A stretch of 41,836 nucleotides of DNA, from contig CANLAQ010000023.1 in NCBI GenBank assembly GCA_947488235.1, positions 1 to 41,836 of the forward strand, read 5' to 3'. Origin of the DNA: Flavobacteriales bacterium (GTDB lineage Bacteria; Bacteroidota; Bacteroidia; Flavobacteriales_D; Crocinitomicaceae). Both the position numbers and the translations under genes were made by a program. This document shows positions 16,664 through 25,700 of the stretch, one piece after another; the stretch's first letter is position 1; each line of letters opens with the position of its first letter. The notes under the pieces are model-generated. The model did no database searches. It was given only the letters and a program-made list of their open reading frames with translations, and had not been told where the DNA came from.

Positions 16664-17977
16664 TTATTTAATAACTACTTTAAACATCACACGACGATTT
16701 TTAGCTTCCTTAGTTTCATCATCATCGTATTCATTATCTATTTCAGAACTGTTGACTTTAGAACCTGTAGAACTCACCGTTAAACGATCTTCAGCTATTC
16801 CTTGTCCCACTAAATACTTTTTAACCGCCTCAGCTCTTTGACGCGCCATATTTTGAAATTCTTGATTTTGTTCAGCCACTTGATCTTCTCTGACATCATT
16901 ATGACCTTCGATCTCAATATTTAACAATGGATCAGCCTTCATTTGTTCCAAGATGTAATTAAAAATGTCCTTTGAAGAGGGCGTCATTGATTTTTTACCA
17001 AATCCATAATAGGCAACATGCGCTGCAATTTTTTGCGCATTGGTCATCTTATCATTGATTTCTGGTGTTTTGTCATAAATTAATGTAGAATAAGAATCTT
17101 CAATATTTGCAGTATCTGCTTGATAGCATTTACATTGTTCTTTAGTGGTAACCTCTTTGATTCGAATGTTGTCTATGAAATAATAAGCCTGTGGAATAAC
17201 AGGATTTTCAAAAGTCTTTGGTTTTTTCATTACCTCCGTTTTCGTGTCTGAATTCATTTCAAAATTTCCAATAATCAAACATTGTTCATCTCCTTTTGCT
17301 TCATAGGTAGCACAAACTTTATCCCAACCATAAAAATTATTATAAACTTTATTGTTGTAATTGGTTAAGGTTCTGCCTGCTTCTTTAGCAACATGTCCAA
17401 GTGGAGCGTCATTTAAGACTTCTTTAGAAAATAATAAACCAATATTGTTGGTTGCATACTTAGAAGACTCTGCTAATGAAATAGAGTATTCAACACAGTA
17501 CATCATACCCTTTGTCATTTTTATTGGTTTTTTGTCCGACATAAAAGGAATTGTAATGTAAGATCTTTCTTTATCAAGTTTTCCAGGTTTGTAGGTAATA
17601 ATTCCAGCAAAATTATCTCCCCCACCTGCTCCTGAAGGATCAAATAACTTTTTATCTGCTTCGTCTAATTTCTCTGTAGATGCTTCGATTGGAGTTTCAT
17701 CACCATAAAGATTTGGACCAACTCCAAAATCACCCTCAGAAGCCCTATTGAATAAATCAGCGGGTAAATCAGTGGTTTTCTTGATGTTTGATAATAATTC
17801 AATCCCGCCTGCTTCAGAAACTTGCGCGTCCTTTTCGGCCATTTTCTCAAAACCTTCATTTAAAAATGCCTTTAGTTTGTCATCCTTTCCTTTTCGCTGT
17901 GCATTAGCAGTAGAATCTAAAGAAATAATTAGCGCTAAACATGCAGTTAATGCTAAAATAGTTGTTTTAATTTTCAT
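16664..17977 (-). CDS. OmpA-family outer-membrane/periplasmic protein
   Basis: The 437-residue protein has a signal peptide with cleavage near residue 26 (STANA-Q). The central region (about 60-300) is not a domain I can name; it contains [18 protein letters not shown] and a Cys-containing block around KEQCKCYQ. Residues ~315-437 form an OmpA-like peptidoglycan-binding domain ([38 protein letters not shown]). The central part may be a sugar-binding-like beta fold. It is the last gene before a bidirectional terminator. Its ATG lies inside the 3' end of hemE (11-base overlap), so it may be cotranscribed with hemE or use a promoter inside it. Role: likely cell-wall tethering of an envelope structure. 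Confidence 0.85.
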   Translation of the reverse strand: MKIKTTILALTACLALIISLDSTANAQRKGKDDKLKAFLNEGFEKMAEKDAQVSEAGGIELLSNIKKTTDLPADLFNRASEGDFGVGPNLYGDETPIEASTEKLDEADKKLFDPSGAGGGDNFAGIITYKPGKLDKERSYITIPFMSDKKPIKMTKGMMYCVEYSISLAESSKYATNNIGLLFSKEVLNDAPLGHVAKEAGRTLTNYNNKVYNNFYGWDKVCATYEAKGDEQCLIIGNFEMNSDTKTEVMKKPKTFENPVIPQAYYFIDNIRIKEVTTKEQCKCYQADTANIEDSYSTLIYDKTPEINDKMTNAQKIAAHVAYYGFGKKSMTPSSKDIFNYILEQMKADPLLNIEIEGHNDVREDQVAEQNQEFQNMARQRAEAVKKYLVGQGIAEDRLTVSSTGSKVNSSEIDNEYDDDETKEAKNRRVMFKVVIK

Positions 17978-18998
17978 AGTTTTTAACAGTTTTAATTAAT
18001 ACTTTCACCTTTTCAGGATCAATATCCGGATAAACACCGTGACCCAAATTTACAATATGTCTTTGACTTTTAAATGATTTTAGCAATTTTATTGTTTCTT
18101 TTTCAATAACACTATGATCAGCATACAATAAACAAGGATCTAAATTACCTTGCAAAGTCTTTGTTTCTTTGACTAATTCTCTTGCGTAAGCAACATCCAT
18201 ATTCCAATCTAAACCTAAAGTAGTGCAGTTCAATTCAGCCAAATCTGGTAAAGAAGCAAGCGCACCTTTTGAAAAAACGGTCAAAGGAACTCCAGGAAGT
18301 GCCTCTACAATTTGTTGTATATATTTTAAGCCAAAGACCTTATAATGTTCTCTTCCTAATATTCCTGCCCATGAATCAAATAATTGCAAAGCATCTGCCC
18401 CTGCGGCTAATTGTAATTTCAAATAAGTTATTGTCACTTCCGTAATTCGACTTAACAATTCATGTGCCAATTCTGGCTGGGTGTATAATAACTTTCTAGA
18501 TTCAGAAAAAGTTTTTGACCCTTTACCTTCGACCATATAACAAAGAATTGTCCATGGAGCACCAGCAAAACCAATTAACGGCACGCGACCATTCAATGCA
18601 TTTTTTGTGATTTTTAATGCTTCAAATACATACGATAAACGATCTGCAACATCAATATGAGTGTCCAATAAATTTAATTGTTCTCGAGAGCGTATGGTAT
18701 TTTCAAACCAAGGTCCTTTTTGCTCTAGCATTTGATATGGAAGACCCATTGCTTCTGGAACCACTAGGATGTCAGAAAAAATAATTGCCGCATCAACATC
18801 CAAATGATCAACAGGCTGTATGGTAACCTCAGCAGCCAACTCAGGCGTTTCAACCAATTCCTTAAAACCAGAAAGTGTTGCTCTAAGCGCTCTATATTCC
18901 GGTAAAATTCTTCCTGCTTGACGCATTAACCAAACAGGATACCTTTCAATTGCCTCACCTCTTGCAGCACGCAAGAATAAATCATTTTTTAATTCCAT
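17967..18998 (-). CDS. hemE: Uroporphyrinogen decarboxylase HemE
   Basis: HemE decarboxylates uroporphyrinogen III to coproporphyrinogen III in heme synthesis. From ATG 18998 the protein has 343 residues. Signature one, [17 protein letters not shown], begins at residue 20 and signature two, [16 protein letters not shown], is present near 144-159. The end [13 protein letters not shown] is typical. A start nine bases upstream (TTG at 19007-19005) is possible on paper, but that TTG is part of a perfect -7 box (19005-19012). ATG 18998 is therefore preferred and the mRNA would be almost leaderless. No other heme gene is in the window. The 3' end overlaps the OmpA-family gene by 11 bases. Confidence 0.95.
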   Translation of the reverse strand: MELKNDLFLRAARGEAIERYPVWLMRQAGRILPEYRALRATLSGFKELVETPELAAEVTIQPVDHLDVDAAIIFSDILVVPEAMGLPYQMLEQKGPWFENTIRSREQLNLLDTHIDVADRLSYVFEALKITKNALNGRVPLIGFAGAPWTILCYMVEGKGSKTFSESRKLLYTQPELAHELLSRITEVTITYLKLQLAAGADALQLFDSWAGILGREHYKVFGLKYIQQIVEALPGVPLTVFSKGALASLPDLAELNCTTLGLDWNMDVAYARELVKETKTLQGNLDPCLLYADHSVIEKETIKLLKSFKSQRHIVNLGHGVYPDIDPEKVKVLIKTVKNYEN

Positions 18999-19004
18999 GG
19001 TGAG

Positions 19005-19012
19005 CAAAGTTA
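19005..19012 (-). promoter_or_regulatory. -7 element of the hemE promoter
   Basis: The minus strand reads TAACTTTG, a perfect TAnnTTTG, ending six bases before ATG 18998. It decides the start: the upstream TTG start is inside the promoter box. No clear -33 TTG. Confidence 0.5.
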
Positions 19013-19058
19013 ATCTTTAGATTCAAATTGACTTGTAATTTTTTAGTGAAAAATATGA

Positions 19059-19745
19059 TTACCATATAATTTCTTGCTCCCCAATAGATTTTAAATAGTT
19101 GTTTGTTTTACTAAAATGTTTACACCCATAAAAGCCTCGATAAACAGATAATGGAGAAGGATGTGGCGCTAAAAGAACACAATGTTTATTTAAATCTATT
19201 TGATTTTGCTTTATTTGAGCCTTTGCTCCCCATAAAAGAAAAACCACATTTTTTTTCTTCCGATTGATAATTTCAAGAAATGAAGCCGTAACCTTTTCCC
19301 AACCTAAATCAAAATGACTTCCTGCTTTTCCTTCCTGGACAGTTAATACCGTATTTAATAACAACACTCCCTGCTCTGCCCAAAAAGTCAAATCATCTTG
19401 AACACTGTGATGGAGAAATTGATCATTTTTTAATTCTTTGAAAATATTTTGCAAACTTTTTGGAATAGGCCTTACACCAGCGTTCACTGAAAAACTCAAT
19501 CCATTGGCATGACCTTTTGTTGGATAAGGATCTTGACCTAAGATTACGACTTTGAGGGCTGCTATTGGACAAAGCGTTAAGGCTTTAAATACTTTTTCTT
19601 TTTCAGGAAAAATTGAAGAAGGATCAGCCTCATAAAGCGTTTTCAAATCGTTTAAAACATCAAATAAATTAGTGATTTCTTCAGGTGATAATTCATTAAA
19701 CCAATCTGCAGGGAAATGAAATTCACTTAATAGTGCTTCGTTCAT
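19059..19745 (-). CDS. ung: Uracil-DNA glycosylase (family 1)
   Basis: Ung removes uracil from DNA to start base-excision repair. The 228-residue length is normal. Motif A reads GQDPYPTKGHANGLSFS with the water-activating Asp72. The usual His of GQDPYH is Pro75, a variant I recall from mycobacterial Ung, so activity is still likely. Other conserved parts are LLLNTVLTV (Asn131 and the base pocket) and HPSPLS (195-200), with the catalytic His195 and the minor-groove loop; GFYGCKHFS follows. The gene lies five bases downstream of the acyltransferase gene, so both are likely transcribed from the promoter at 21081. hemE downstream appears to have its own promoter. Confidence 0.96.
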   Translation of the reverse strand: MNEALLSEFHFPADWFNELSPEEITNLFDVLNDLKTLYEADPSSIFPEKEKVFKALTLCPIAALKVVILGQDPYPTKGHANGLSFSVNAGVRPIPKSLQNIFKELKNDQFLHHSVQDDLTFWAEQGVLLLNTVLTVQEGKAGSHFDLGWEKVTASFLEIINRKKKNVVFLLWGAKAQIKQNQIDLNKHCVLLAPHPSPLSVYRGFYGCKHFSKTNNYLKSIGEQEIIW

Positions 19746-19750
19746 GAAGT

Positions 19751-21073
19751 TTATAATGAAATTTCTTGATGAATTGTATTTATAATGATCTCCCTTTGTT
19801 CATTTAATTCAGCAAGATCAATATTTCGCATTTGAAATTGATTCCAAAAAATTGAAATTAGAAGTTTACATTCATAAGCAGCATATGCAAAAATTCCAAT
19901 ACTCAAATAGTACAAGGAAACATATATTGAAGCTTCAAGTAAGCTCAAACATGGGAAAAATTTAGATCCTAAAAACAAAATAGGCAAGTTGATCAATCCA
20001 ATAATCACAACACCCAAAATCATTTTGACAGATGCCCAAAAAACATCCCGCTTAAAACTTTTTTCAACGAATTTCTTTAGCAAAAAATAGGGGATTCCAG
20101 CATGCAAAATCCCCAATAATGCCATCGGAAAAAGGATGATGAAACGGCAAAGGTTTTGAATTAATTTCCATTTATTATTCGCCTTAAGATATCGATTGTT
20201 TTCAGTGATTTTTGTCGATGAAAGACGCTTTCGATATTCAATCATAAGTGACTTTAACGCGTCTAAATCAGATGTTTCTTGCTTGTTCAACCAAGTTGCC
20301 AATGATTTAGAATAATTCCATCTTTCTTCAAGTGATAGCTGCTTATCAAAACAAATTGGATGCATTCCTTTCCTTGTCAACATCATTATGTCCTCATGAA
20401 GATTTACATTTTCTTCAGACTCAACATGCGTCAATTGATCTTGAAGTATTAATTCTAAATCTCGATTTATAGCTGAAATAGTACGACTTGGATTTTCTTC
20501 AAATGCTTCGCGATAATCATTTAGACAAATTTTATCTGAATTAGACAATAGAATATCGCTCCCGTAAAGATTTGCTTGCGTATAGTTGATTCCAACAAGC
20601 GAAATGTAAATTTTCTTTTCCCAATTACACGATTCAAGCGCTGTAAAACCAATACGCAAAGCACCTTTTTTTAGAGGTTTGACGCGTCGAATAAAGACAT
20701 CATCAGTTAATCCCTCTCCGAAAATTAAAATATTTTTATTTTTCATCAAGACATCAGAACATTTTTTAAAAACCTCCTTATTTTTCTCATTCGTATTTCC
20801 GCCATCTTGCTGCCTATATATAGGAAGCATGTGTGCCGACTTAAAAAACGGATTAGTGAACTTTGTAAATACATCAGACCGTGTCAAAAAGAATACGATT
20901 GCATTATTAAATCTAGAGACAATCAAAGGATCCATGAAGGAGGCAGGATGATTGCTAATAAAAATGGTACTGCCTTCACTATTTCTTTTACTGTTGAGCA
21001 CAACAATTTTTCGATAAAATAAGCGTGAACTATATCCAAATATTAACCACCATAAAAAATATAAAGCTTTCAT
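19751..21073 (-). CDS. PlsC-type glycerolipid acyltransferase, membrane-bound
   Basis: The 440-residue protein carries the acyltransferase fold of 1-acylglycerol-3-phosphate acyltransferases. Motif I is FISNHPASFMDPL (NHx4D, about 39-51) and the glycerol-phosphate site motif reads IFGEGLTDD in place of the common FPEG. The N-terminus is hydrophobic (ALYFLWWLIFGY). Residues ~305-405 contain about four hydrophobic segments, a membrane domain absent from classic PlsC (about 240 residues). The longer layout suggests a specialised acyltransferase, perhaps acting on an aminolipid or lysophospholipid; this is inference. ung follows five bases later. A -7 box seven bases before the ATG suggests a very short leader. 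Confidence 0.85.
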   Translation of the reverse strand: MKALYFLWWLIFGYSSRLFYRKIVVLNSKRNSEGSTIFISNHPASFMDPLIVSRFNNAIVFFLTRSDVFTKFTNPFFKSAHMLPIYRQQDGGNTNEKNKEVFKKCSDVLMKNKNILIFGEGLTDDVFIRRVKPLKKGALRIGFTALESCNWEKKIYISLVGINYTQANLYGSDILLSNSDKICLNDYREAFEENPSRTISAINRDLELILQDQLTHVESEENVNLHEDIMMLTRKGMHPICFDKQLSLEERWNYSKSLATWLNKQETSDLDALKSLMIEYRKRLSSTKITENNRYLKANNKWKLIQNLCRFIILFPMALLGILHAGIPYFLLKKFVEKSFKRDVFWASVKMILGVVIIGLINLPILFLGSKFFPCLSLLEASIYVSLYYLSIGIFAYAAYECKLLISIFWNQFQMRNIDLAELNEQREIIINTIHQEISL

Positions 21074-21080
21074 TGCAAAA

Positions 21081-21088
21081 CAAAATTA
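21081..21088 (-). promoter_or_regulatory. Putative -7 element of the acyltransferase-ung unit
   Basis: The minus strand reads TAATTTTG, a perfect TAnnTTTG, ending seven bases before the ATG at 21073. No -33 TTG at good spacing. The rest of the divergent gap up to ddl (21089-21228) is AT-rich with no other strong signal. Confidence 0.4.
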
Positions 21089-21228
21089 ATTAAAATGGCC
21101 TTAAAAAAGCATTAATAACATGCAAGTATTAAGCTTGAATTAAAATTAACAACGCTAATGCTGAAAACTTTCCTTTAAATTGAATTAATATATATAGATT
21201 GACTCTAACTTCGTTTAAAAGTAAGTTT

Positions 21229-22194
21229 ATGAAAACCATTGGTCTTTTTTGTGGTGGATTCTCCTCCGAATTTGAGATTTCACTTAAGAGTGCTGAGACA
21301 ATACGCACCCATTTTCCAAAAGAATATAAAGTGGTTCGTATTATTGTTAGCGCTAAAAAATGGGAGGTGGAGACCGATAAAGGACTAGCGTCTTTTAACT
21401 TAAACGACTGCTCTTACCTTGAAAATGGAGACAAAAAACATATCGATGCGGGCTTGATTTACATTCATGGAAATCCAGGAGAAAACGGTAAAATTCAAGC
21501 GCTATTAGATATGCACAACATTCCTTATATAAATTCCGGCGCACTTGCTTCTGCGCTTTCATTTGACAAATGGTATTGCAATCAATTTTTAAAATCATTT
21601 GACATTCCCGTTGCGAAATCACTTTTTTTACAAAATAATCATCAATACACGCCATCTGAAATAATTGAGCAACTAGGGCTTCCAATCTTCATAAAACCTT
21701 CCGATTCCGGATCTTCCTATGGAATCTCTAAGGTAAAATCAATTGATGAAGTACTTCCTGCATTGCAGTTTGCATTTAAGGAAGGTAAGACGGTTGTTAT
21801 TGAATCCTTTCTCGATGGCATTGAGGTTACCTGCGGCGTTTATCTTTCACCGAAAGGTTTGGTAGCGTTACCATTAACTGAAATCGTGAGTGAAAATGAG
21901 TTTTTTGATTATGAAGCGAAATATCAAGGAAAATCAAATGAAATTACCCCAGCGAGAATTAATGAGGACTTGACCCACAATGTTCAAGAATTAGCAAAGA
22001 AAATATATCAATTAATGCAATTGAAATCTATCGCAAGAATAGACTTTATGTTGGTCAATAATGTTCCTTATGTCATCGAGGTAAATACCACTCCAGGATT
22101 CTCTTCAGAAAGTATCGTTCCAAAAATGCTGGCTGAAGCAGGGATTTCAATTTCTGATTTCTGGAAAGAAATCACCACCGTAACTTTAAATTAG
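21229..22194 (+). CDS. ddl: D-alanine--D-alanine ligase
   Basis: Ddl joins two D-alanines for the peptidoglycan stem peptide. From ATG 21229 the protein has 321 residues and begins MKTIGLFCGGFSSEFEISL, the expected start strand and GGxSxExEIS loop. A TTG start 30 bases upstream is possible but only adds a non-conserved tail. The ATP-grasp body shows IYIHGNPGENGKIQALL, PIFIKPSDSGSSYGISKV, the EVTCGVYLS block and the metal site VIEVNTTPGFSSESIVPK. A weak promoter-like TAACTTCG is at 21206-21213. The gene converges on dacB with a four-base overlap; the two enzymes act on the same D-Ala-D-Ala unit at opposite ends of its life. Confidence 0.96.
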   Translation: MKTIGLFCGGFSSEFEISLKSAETIRTHFPKEYKVVRIIVSAKKWEVETDKGLASFNLNDCSYLENGDKKHIDAGLIYIHGNPGENGKIQALLDMHNIPYINSGALASALSFDKWYCNQFLKSFDIPVAKSLFLQNNHQYTPSEIIEQLGLPIFIKPSDSGSSYGISKVKSIDEVLPALQFAFKEGKTVVIESFLDGIEVTCGVYLSPKGLVALPLTEIVSENEFFDYEAKYQGKSNEITPARINEDLTHNVQELAKKIYQLMQLKSIARIDFMLVNNVPYVIEVNTTPGFSSESIVPKMLAEAGISISDFWKEITTVTLN

Positions 22195-23636
22195 TACGCT
22201 GCAATAGCATTTAACACCTGTTCCATTTTTGAAACCAAAACTGATGTTGAACAGGCATAATTGTTTACTGTAAAAGAGAAAACTAGGTCTTTTCCGCTTA
22301 CAGTTTTAACATAACCAGCATAGGCTTTAACCTTGTTAATCGTTCCACTTTTAGCAAAAATCCTACCTTCTCCAATACCACCACGACACAAACTTTTTAT
22401 GGTGCCTGTTTTTCCAGCAATCGGAAGCGTGCTTTTGAAATTTTCAAATTCTTTAGATTTACTCATATAAATTAAAAGCTCACAAAAATGATCTGCTGAA
22501 ATGGCGTTAAATCGCGATAAACCACTTCCGTCATGGATTTTTATTCCTTCCAAATTAATTTTAGCATCCCAATATTGATGAAATGCTTTGATACTTTCAG
22601 TATTTGAGCCTATATTTTTGGTTTCGTATCCAATTAAATTGAATAAGCCTTCAGCGAATAAATTAACACTCTTTAGATTCGTCCAATAGGCAATTTCTTG
22701 CACAGACTTTCCTTGTTGACTAAAGAGTAAAGTGAAATTACTTGAGTAATTATCTTTACCGAGGAATATGCGTTGAGATGTAGCACCATTTTTTACATCA
22801 ATTCCTTTCGATTTCAGAATGTCCAACCAGTATTTTGCTAAATGTAATTCAGGATCAGGCATACTGCCTTTCACAATAAAATTAGATTGATTGGCCGGGA
22901 TTTTTCCAGTTGCCAAACGCTGGTAGGTATAAGGAGCGCCATATAGGTAACAATCATCCCCGCTTACATTTGCAGCTAAGACACTATTCGAAAAAGTCAA
23001 ACCGTCTATTTTTGGATAAATAGATTTCAATACCGTTTTTGAACCAATCTTTCCTGAGCTGAAATTTAATTTGACGGTATTATCATAAAAATTAATCCCA
23101 CCTGAAACCGCCCCAAAATAATTCCCAAGGTCATTGATTGCCCATCCCGTTGGGGCACCTTCATATCCAAAACTGCTACCATCTGATATTACTGACCCAG
23201 TTGCACCGTGAATTCCTTTCGATAATATCGAATCGGTCCAAGCATTTAAAAAAAGTAATTCTTCATTTTCATTACTAAAAAATTTACTGCCAAGGGACAC
23301 ATCACCGCCACCACGAATCCAAATATTACCATGCAAAATACCTAAACTATCAATTGGACCATCGATATATACCCTTGTTATAGCTCTATATTGAGGTCCA
23401 AGTATTTCAAAAGCACTTGCAGTACTGAACAATTTTGTTGTTGAGGCACTCACAATTGCTCTTTTCGGATCAAAACTTGCAATTAGATTTCCATCAGAAA
23501 TTTCGACAGCTTTAAAAGACACCAAAGCATTTTTTAATGTCGGATCTTGAGCAAAACGATTAATTGCATCTTGTGGTGTTTGAGCGGTAATTACCGAAAC
23601 AACAATAAGGAACAAGATAAAAATGTACTTTTGCAT
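22191..23636 (-). CDS. dacB: D-alanyl-D-alanine carboxypeptidase/endopeptidase (PBP4 type)
   Basis: The product is a class C penicillin-binding protein of peptidase family S13, acting in the periplasm on peptidoglycan peptides. The 481-residue protein has a signal peptide (ending near SVITAQ). The catalytic SxxK is Ser65-Thr-Thr-Lys68 in SASTTKLFSTAS. The S13 insertion domain follows (IWIRGGGDVSLGS, ISDGSSFGYEG). The second motif lies in HDGSGLSRFNAIS, followed by AGKTGTIKSLCR and the KSGT-type triad AKSGTINKVKAYAGYV. Together with ddl it frames D-Ala-D-Ala synthesis and removal. A TATATTTG box at 23691-23698 probably drives it and implies a leader of about 50 bases. Confidence 0.94.
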   Translation of the reverse strand: MQKYIFILFLIVVSVITAQTPQDAINRFAQDPTLKNALVSFKAVEISDGNLIASFDPKRAIVSASTTKLFSTASAFEILGPQYRAITRVYIDGPIDSLGILHGNIWIRGGGDVSLGSKFFSNENEELLFLNAWTDSILSKGIHGATGSVISDGSSFGYEGAPTGWAINDLGNYFGAVSGGINFYDNTVKLNFSSGKIGSKTVLKSIYPKIDGLTFSNSVLAANVSGDDCYLYGAPYTYQRLATGKIPANQSNFIVKGSMPDPELHLAKYWLDILKSKGIDVKNGATSQRIFLGKDNYSSNFTLLFSQQGKSVQEIAYWTNLKSVNLFAEGLFNLIGYETKNIGSNTESIKAFHQYWDAKINLEGIKIHDGSGLSRFNAISADHFCELLIYMSKSKEFENFKSTLPIAGKTGTIKSLCRGGIGEGRIFAKSGTINKVKAYAGYVKTVSGKDLVFSFTVNNYACSTSVLVSKMEQVLNAIAAY

Positions 23637-23690
23637 GACGAATATTTAAATAAAGTTGCTGAAATTACCTTTAATAATTCAACTCATTAC

Positions 23691-23698
23691 CAAATATA
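23691..23698 (-). promoter_or_regulatory. Putative -7 element of dacB
   Basis: The minus strand reads TATATTTG. It lies 54 bases before the dacB ATG and 13 bases from the -7 box of the divergent glycosyltransferase promoter, so the two promoters would compete for space. Confidence 0.4.
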
Positions 23699-23710
23699 AA
23701 TAAACATAGA

Positions 23711-23718
23711 TATTTTTG
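23711..23718 (+). promoter_or_regulatory. -7 element at the head of the capsule locus
   Basis: TATTTTTG is a perfect TAnnTTTG ending six bases before ATG 23725. A TTG start at 23716 would fall inside this box, so it argues for ATG 23725. No TTG at -33. Confidence 0.45.
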
Positions 23719-23724
23719 CGCGTT

Positions 23725-24909
23725 ATGGATCAAGATAAAAAAATTCGCGTTTTAAGAATTATTAATCGATTCAACATTGGAGGCCCTGTATATAATGCAG
23801 TGCTTCTTAGTGCTTATTTACCTGGTGATTACGAAACTTTATTGGTGGGTGGAAACCCTGAAGAGGGCGAAGCAAATGCCTTATATATCGCAACACAGCA
23901 TGGTGTAAAACCATTATTACTGCCTGAAATGACAAGAAATCCAAATTTGATTTCTGATTTAAAAACCCTTAAAAAATTAAAGGAGATCATTAAGGAATTC
24001 AAACCTGATATTGTTCATACACACGCATCGAAAGCAGGTGCGCTAGGCAGAAGGGCGGCAAAACAATGTAAGGTACCTGTTATCGTTCACACCTTTCATG
24101 GTCATATATTTCATTCCTATTTTAGTTTCTGGAAAACACAACTCTATAGAATTATAGAGAAAAGACTTGCGAAAATTAGTAATGGTATCATTGCGATTTC
24201 ACCAAAGCAGAAAGAAGAGTTGTCAGAGACCTTTAAAATTTGCGCTCCCAATAAAATAGAAATTATTCCTTTAGGATTTGATCTTTCCCCTTTTCATCTA
24301 AACAAAAAAGAGAAAAGAAAAATTACAAGAGCTACCTATAATCTTAAGGATTCAGAGTTGGCCATAGCCATTATTGGAAGGCTTGCGCCAATAAAAAACC
24401 ACGATTTATTTTTAGATTCAATTGAACAAGTGGCTGCGCAAACCACAAAAGAATTAGTCATCTTCATTGTTGGCGATGGTGAAGAAAACTTAAGAATATC
24501 GAATCGAGTTGAAGTATTGAAAAATAAAGGTATTGATATTCGAATGACCTCTTGGATTCATAATATTAGTAATTTTAATGCAGGAATGGATCTTATTTGT
24601 CTGAGCTCGAAGAATGAAGGGACGCCAGTGAGTCTTATTGAAGCTCAAGCCGCTGGAATCCCAATTATATCAACCAATGTAGGTGGTATTAAAGATGTTA
24701 TATTACCTGACGAAACAGGGGTTTTGGTCAGCGAAATGACTGTAGATTCTTACAGTAAAGCCCTTCTGGATTTGATTGAGGATGAAAAAAAACGAGAATT
24801 AATGTCACAAAAAGGTTGGTCCTTCGTAGAAGAAAAATTCCAATACCCTATTCTAATGAATAACATGGATAACTATTATAAAAAATTACTGCTAAAAGCA
24901 AAAAGATGA
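23725..24909 (+). CDS. GT4 (GT-B fold) glycosyltransferase
   Basis: The 394-residue cytoplasmic enzyme transfers a sugar during capsule or exopolysaccharide repeat-unit assembly. The N-terminal GT4 domain has FNIGGPVYNAVLLSAYL and PDIVHTHASKAGALGR. The C-terminal domain has IAIIGRLAPIKNH and the nucleotide-sugar motif SSKNEGTPVSLIEAQAAG (E-x7-E). No signal peptide or membrane segment is seen. I chose ATG 23725 because the alternative TTG nine bases upstream lies in the promoter -7 box. It opens a cluster with overlapping genes: its stop overlaps the export lipoprotein start by four bases. The donor and acceptor sugars cannot be read from the sequence. Confidence 0.9.
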   Translation: MDQDKKIRVLRIINRFNIGGPVYNAVLLSAYLPGDYETLLVGGNPEEGEANALYIATQHGVKPLLLPEMTRNPNLISDLKTLKKLKEIIKEFKPDIVHTHASKAGALGRRAAKQCKVPVIVHTFHGHIFHSYFSFWKTQLYRIIEKRLAKISNGIIAISPKQKEELSETFKICAPNKIEIIPLGFDLSPFHLNKKEKRKITRATYNLKDSELAIAIIGRLAPIKNHDLFLDSIEQVAAQTTKELVIFIVGDGEENLRISNRVEVLKNKGIDIRMTSWIHNISNFNAGMDLICLSSKNEGTPVSLIEAQAAGIPIISTNVGGIKDVILPDETGVLVSEMTVDSYSKALLDLIEDEKKRELMSQKGWSFVEEKFQYPILMNNMDNYYKKLLLKAKR

Positions 24910-25700
24910 AACGAAATACTACATCCATTTTTCTTGTTTCCGCTTTATCACTAATCCTACTTAGTATTGCATCTTCCTGTGGAAATATTAACAGCAATGT
25001 TATGTTTAAAATACCTAAGAAGTCTGATTTTAAATATGATGTCATTCCTGAAAAACCAACCACAGATTACCGAATTAGCTCAGGAGATCGATTTAGCTTT
25101 CTGTTTTCAACCAATAACGGAGAAAAAATAATATTTGGACAATCTGGAATAGACAATCCATCAAACAATAGCCAACAGTTACAATCGTCTTCAAATAGCA
25201 GAGATTATTTGGTAAGACAAGACGGTACCGCTGAACTGCCATTAGTAGGTATAATCCCTGTTGCTGGTTTATCAATTGTGGAGTTAGAGGATGAGCTGAC
25301 AAAAAAATTGTCCAAAAACTACATAGATCCTTTTGTTCAAATTAGAGTCACCAATCAACGCGTGTTAGTTTTTCCAGGCAAAGGGACTGCACAAGTAGTA
25401 TACTTGGTTAATACCAATACCTCATTATTGGAAGTACTGGCTTTATCGGGAGGAATCAGAGAAGAAGCTCGGGCCAATAGCATTAAGTTAATTCGAAAAG
25501 TCAATGGAAAAAGGGAGATTTATTCCATTGATCTATCAACAATATCAGGTCTCAAATCAGCAGAAATGTTAGTAGAAAGCAACGACTATGTTTATATAGA
25601 CACCAAACCGAGAATTGCTAGCACTGTTTTAAGAGAAGTTGGTCCATGGCTGAGTGTTTTTACAAGTACATTTGCTATTTATGCATTAATTATTAAATAA
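24906..25700 (+). CDS. Wza-type polysaccharide export lipoprotein
   Basis: Wza-like proteins form the outer-membrane channel for capsule or exopolysaccharide. The 264-residue product has a lipoprotein signal peptide with lipidation at Cys25 (SIASSC). The polysaccharide export domain starts near YRISSGDRFSFLFS and continues through DYLVRQDGTAELPLVGIIPV. A soluble beta-grasp (SLBB) domain follows (RVLVFPGKGTAQVVYL, GGIREEARANSIKLIR). A short hydrophobic C-terminus (WLSVFTSTFAIYALI) could form the outer-membrane helix. It is shorter than Escherichia coli Wza (379 residues), as common in Bacteroidota. The last base of its stop is shared with the start of the tyrosine kinase gene, its expected partner. 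Confidence 0.92.
   Translation: MKRNTTSIFLVSALSLILLSIASSCGNINSNVMFKIPKKSDFKYDVIPEKPTTDYRISSGDRFSFLFSTNNGEKIIFGQSGIDNPSNNSQQLQSSSNSRDYLVRQDGTAELPLVGIIPVAGLSIVELEDELTKKLSKNYIDPFVQIRVTNQRVLVFPGKGTAQVVYLVNTNTSLLEVLALSGGIREEARANSIKLIRKVNGKREIYSIDLSTISGLKSAEMLVESNDYVYIDTKPRIASTVLREVGPWLSVFTSTFAIYALIIK

Noticed and set aside
18999-19007. Alternative TTG start for hemE
   Set aside because: The TTG is part of the -7 box TAACTTTG; the ATG at 18998 gives the normal HemE N-terminus.
23716-23724. Alternative TTG start for the GT4 glycosyltransferase
   Set aside because: It lies inside the -7 box TATTTTTG; ATG 23725 is the better start.
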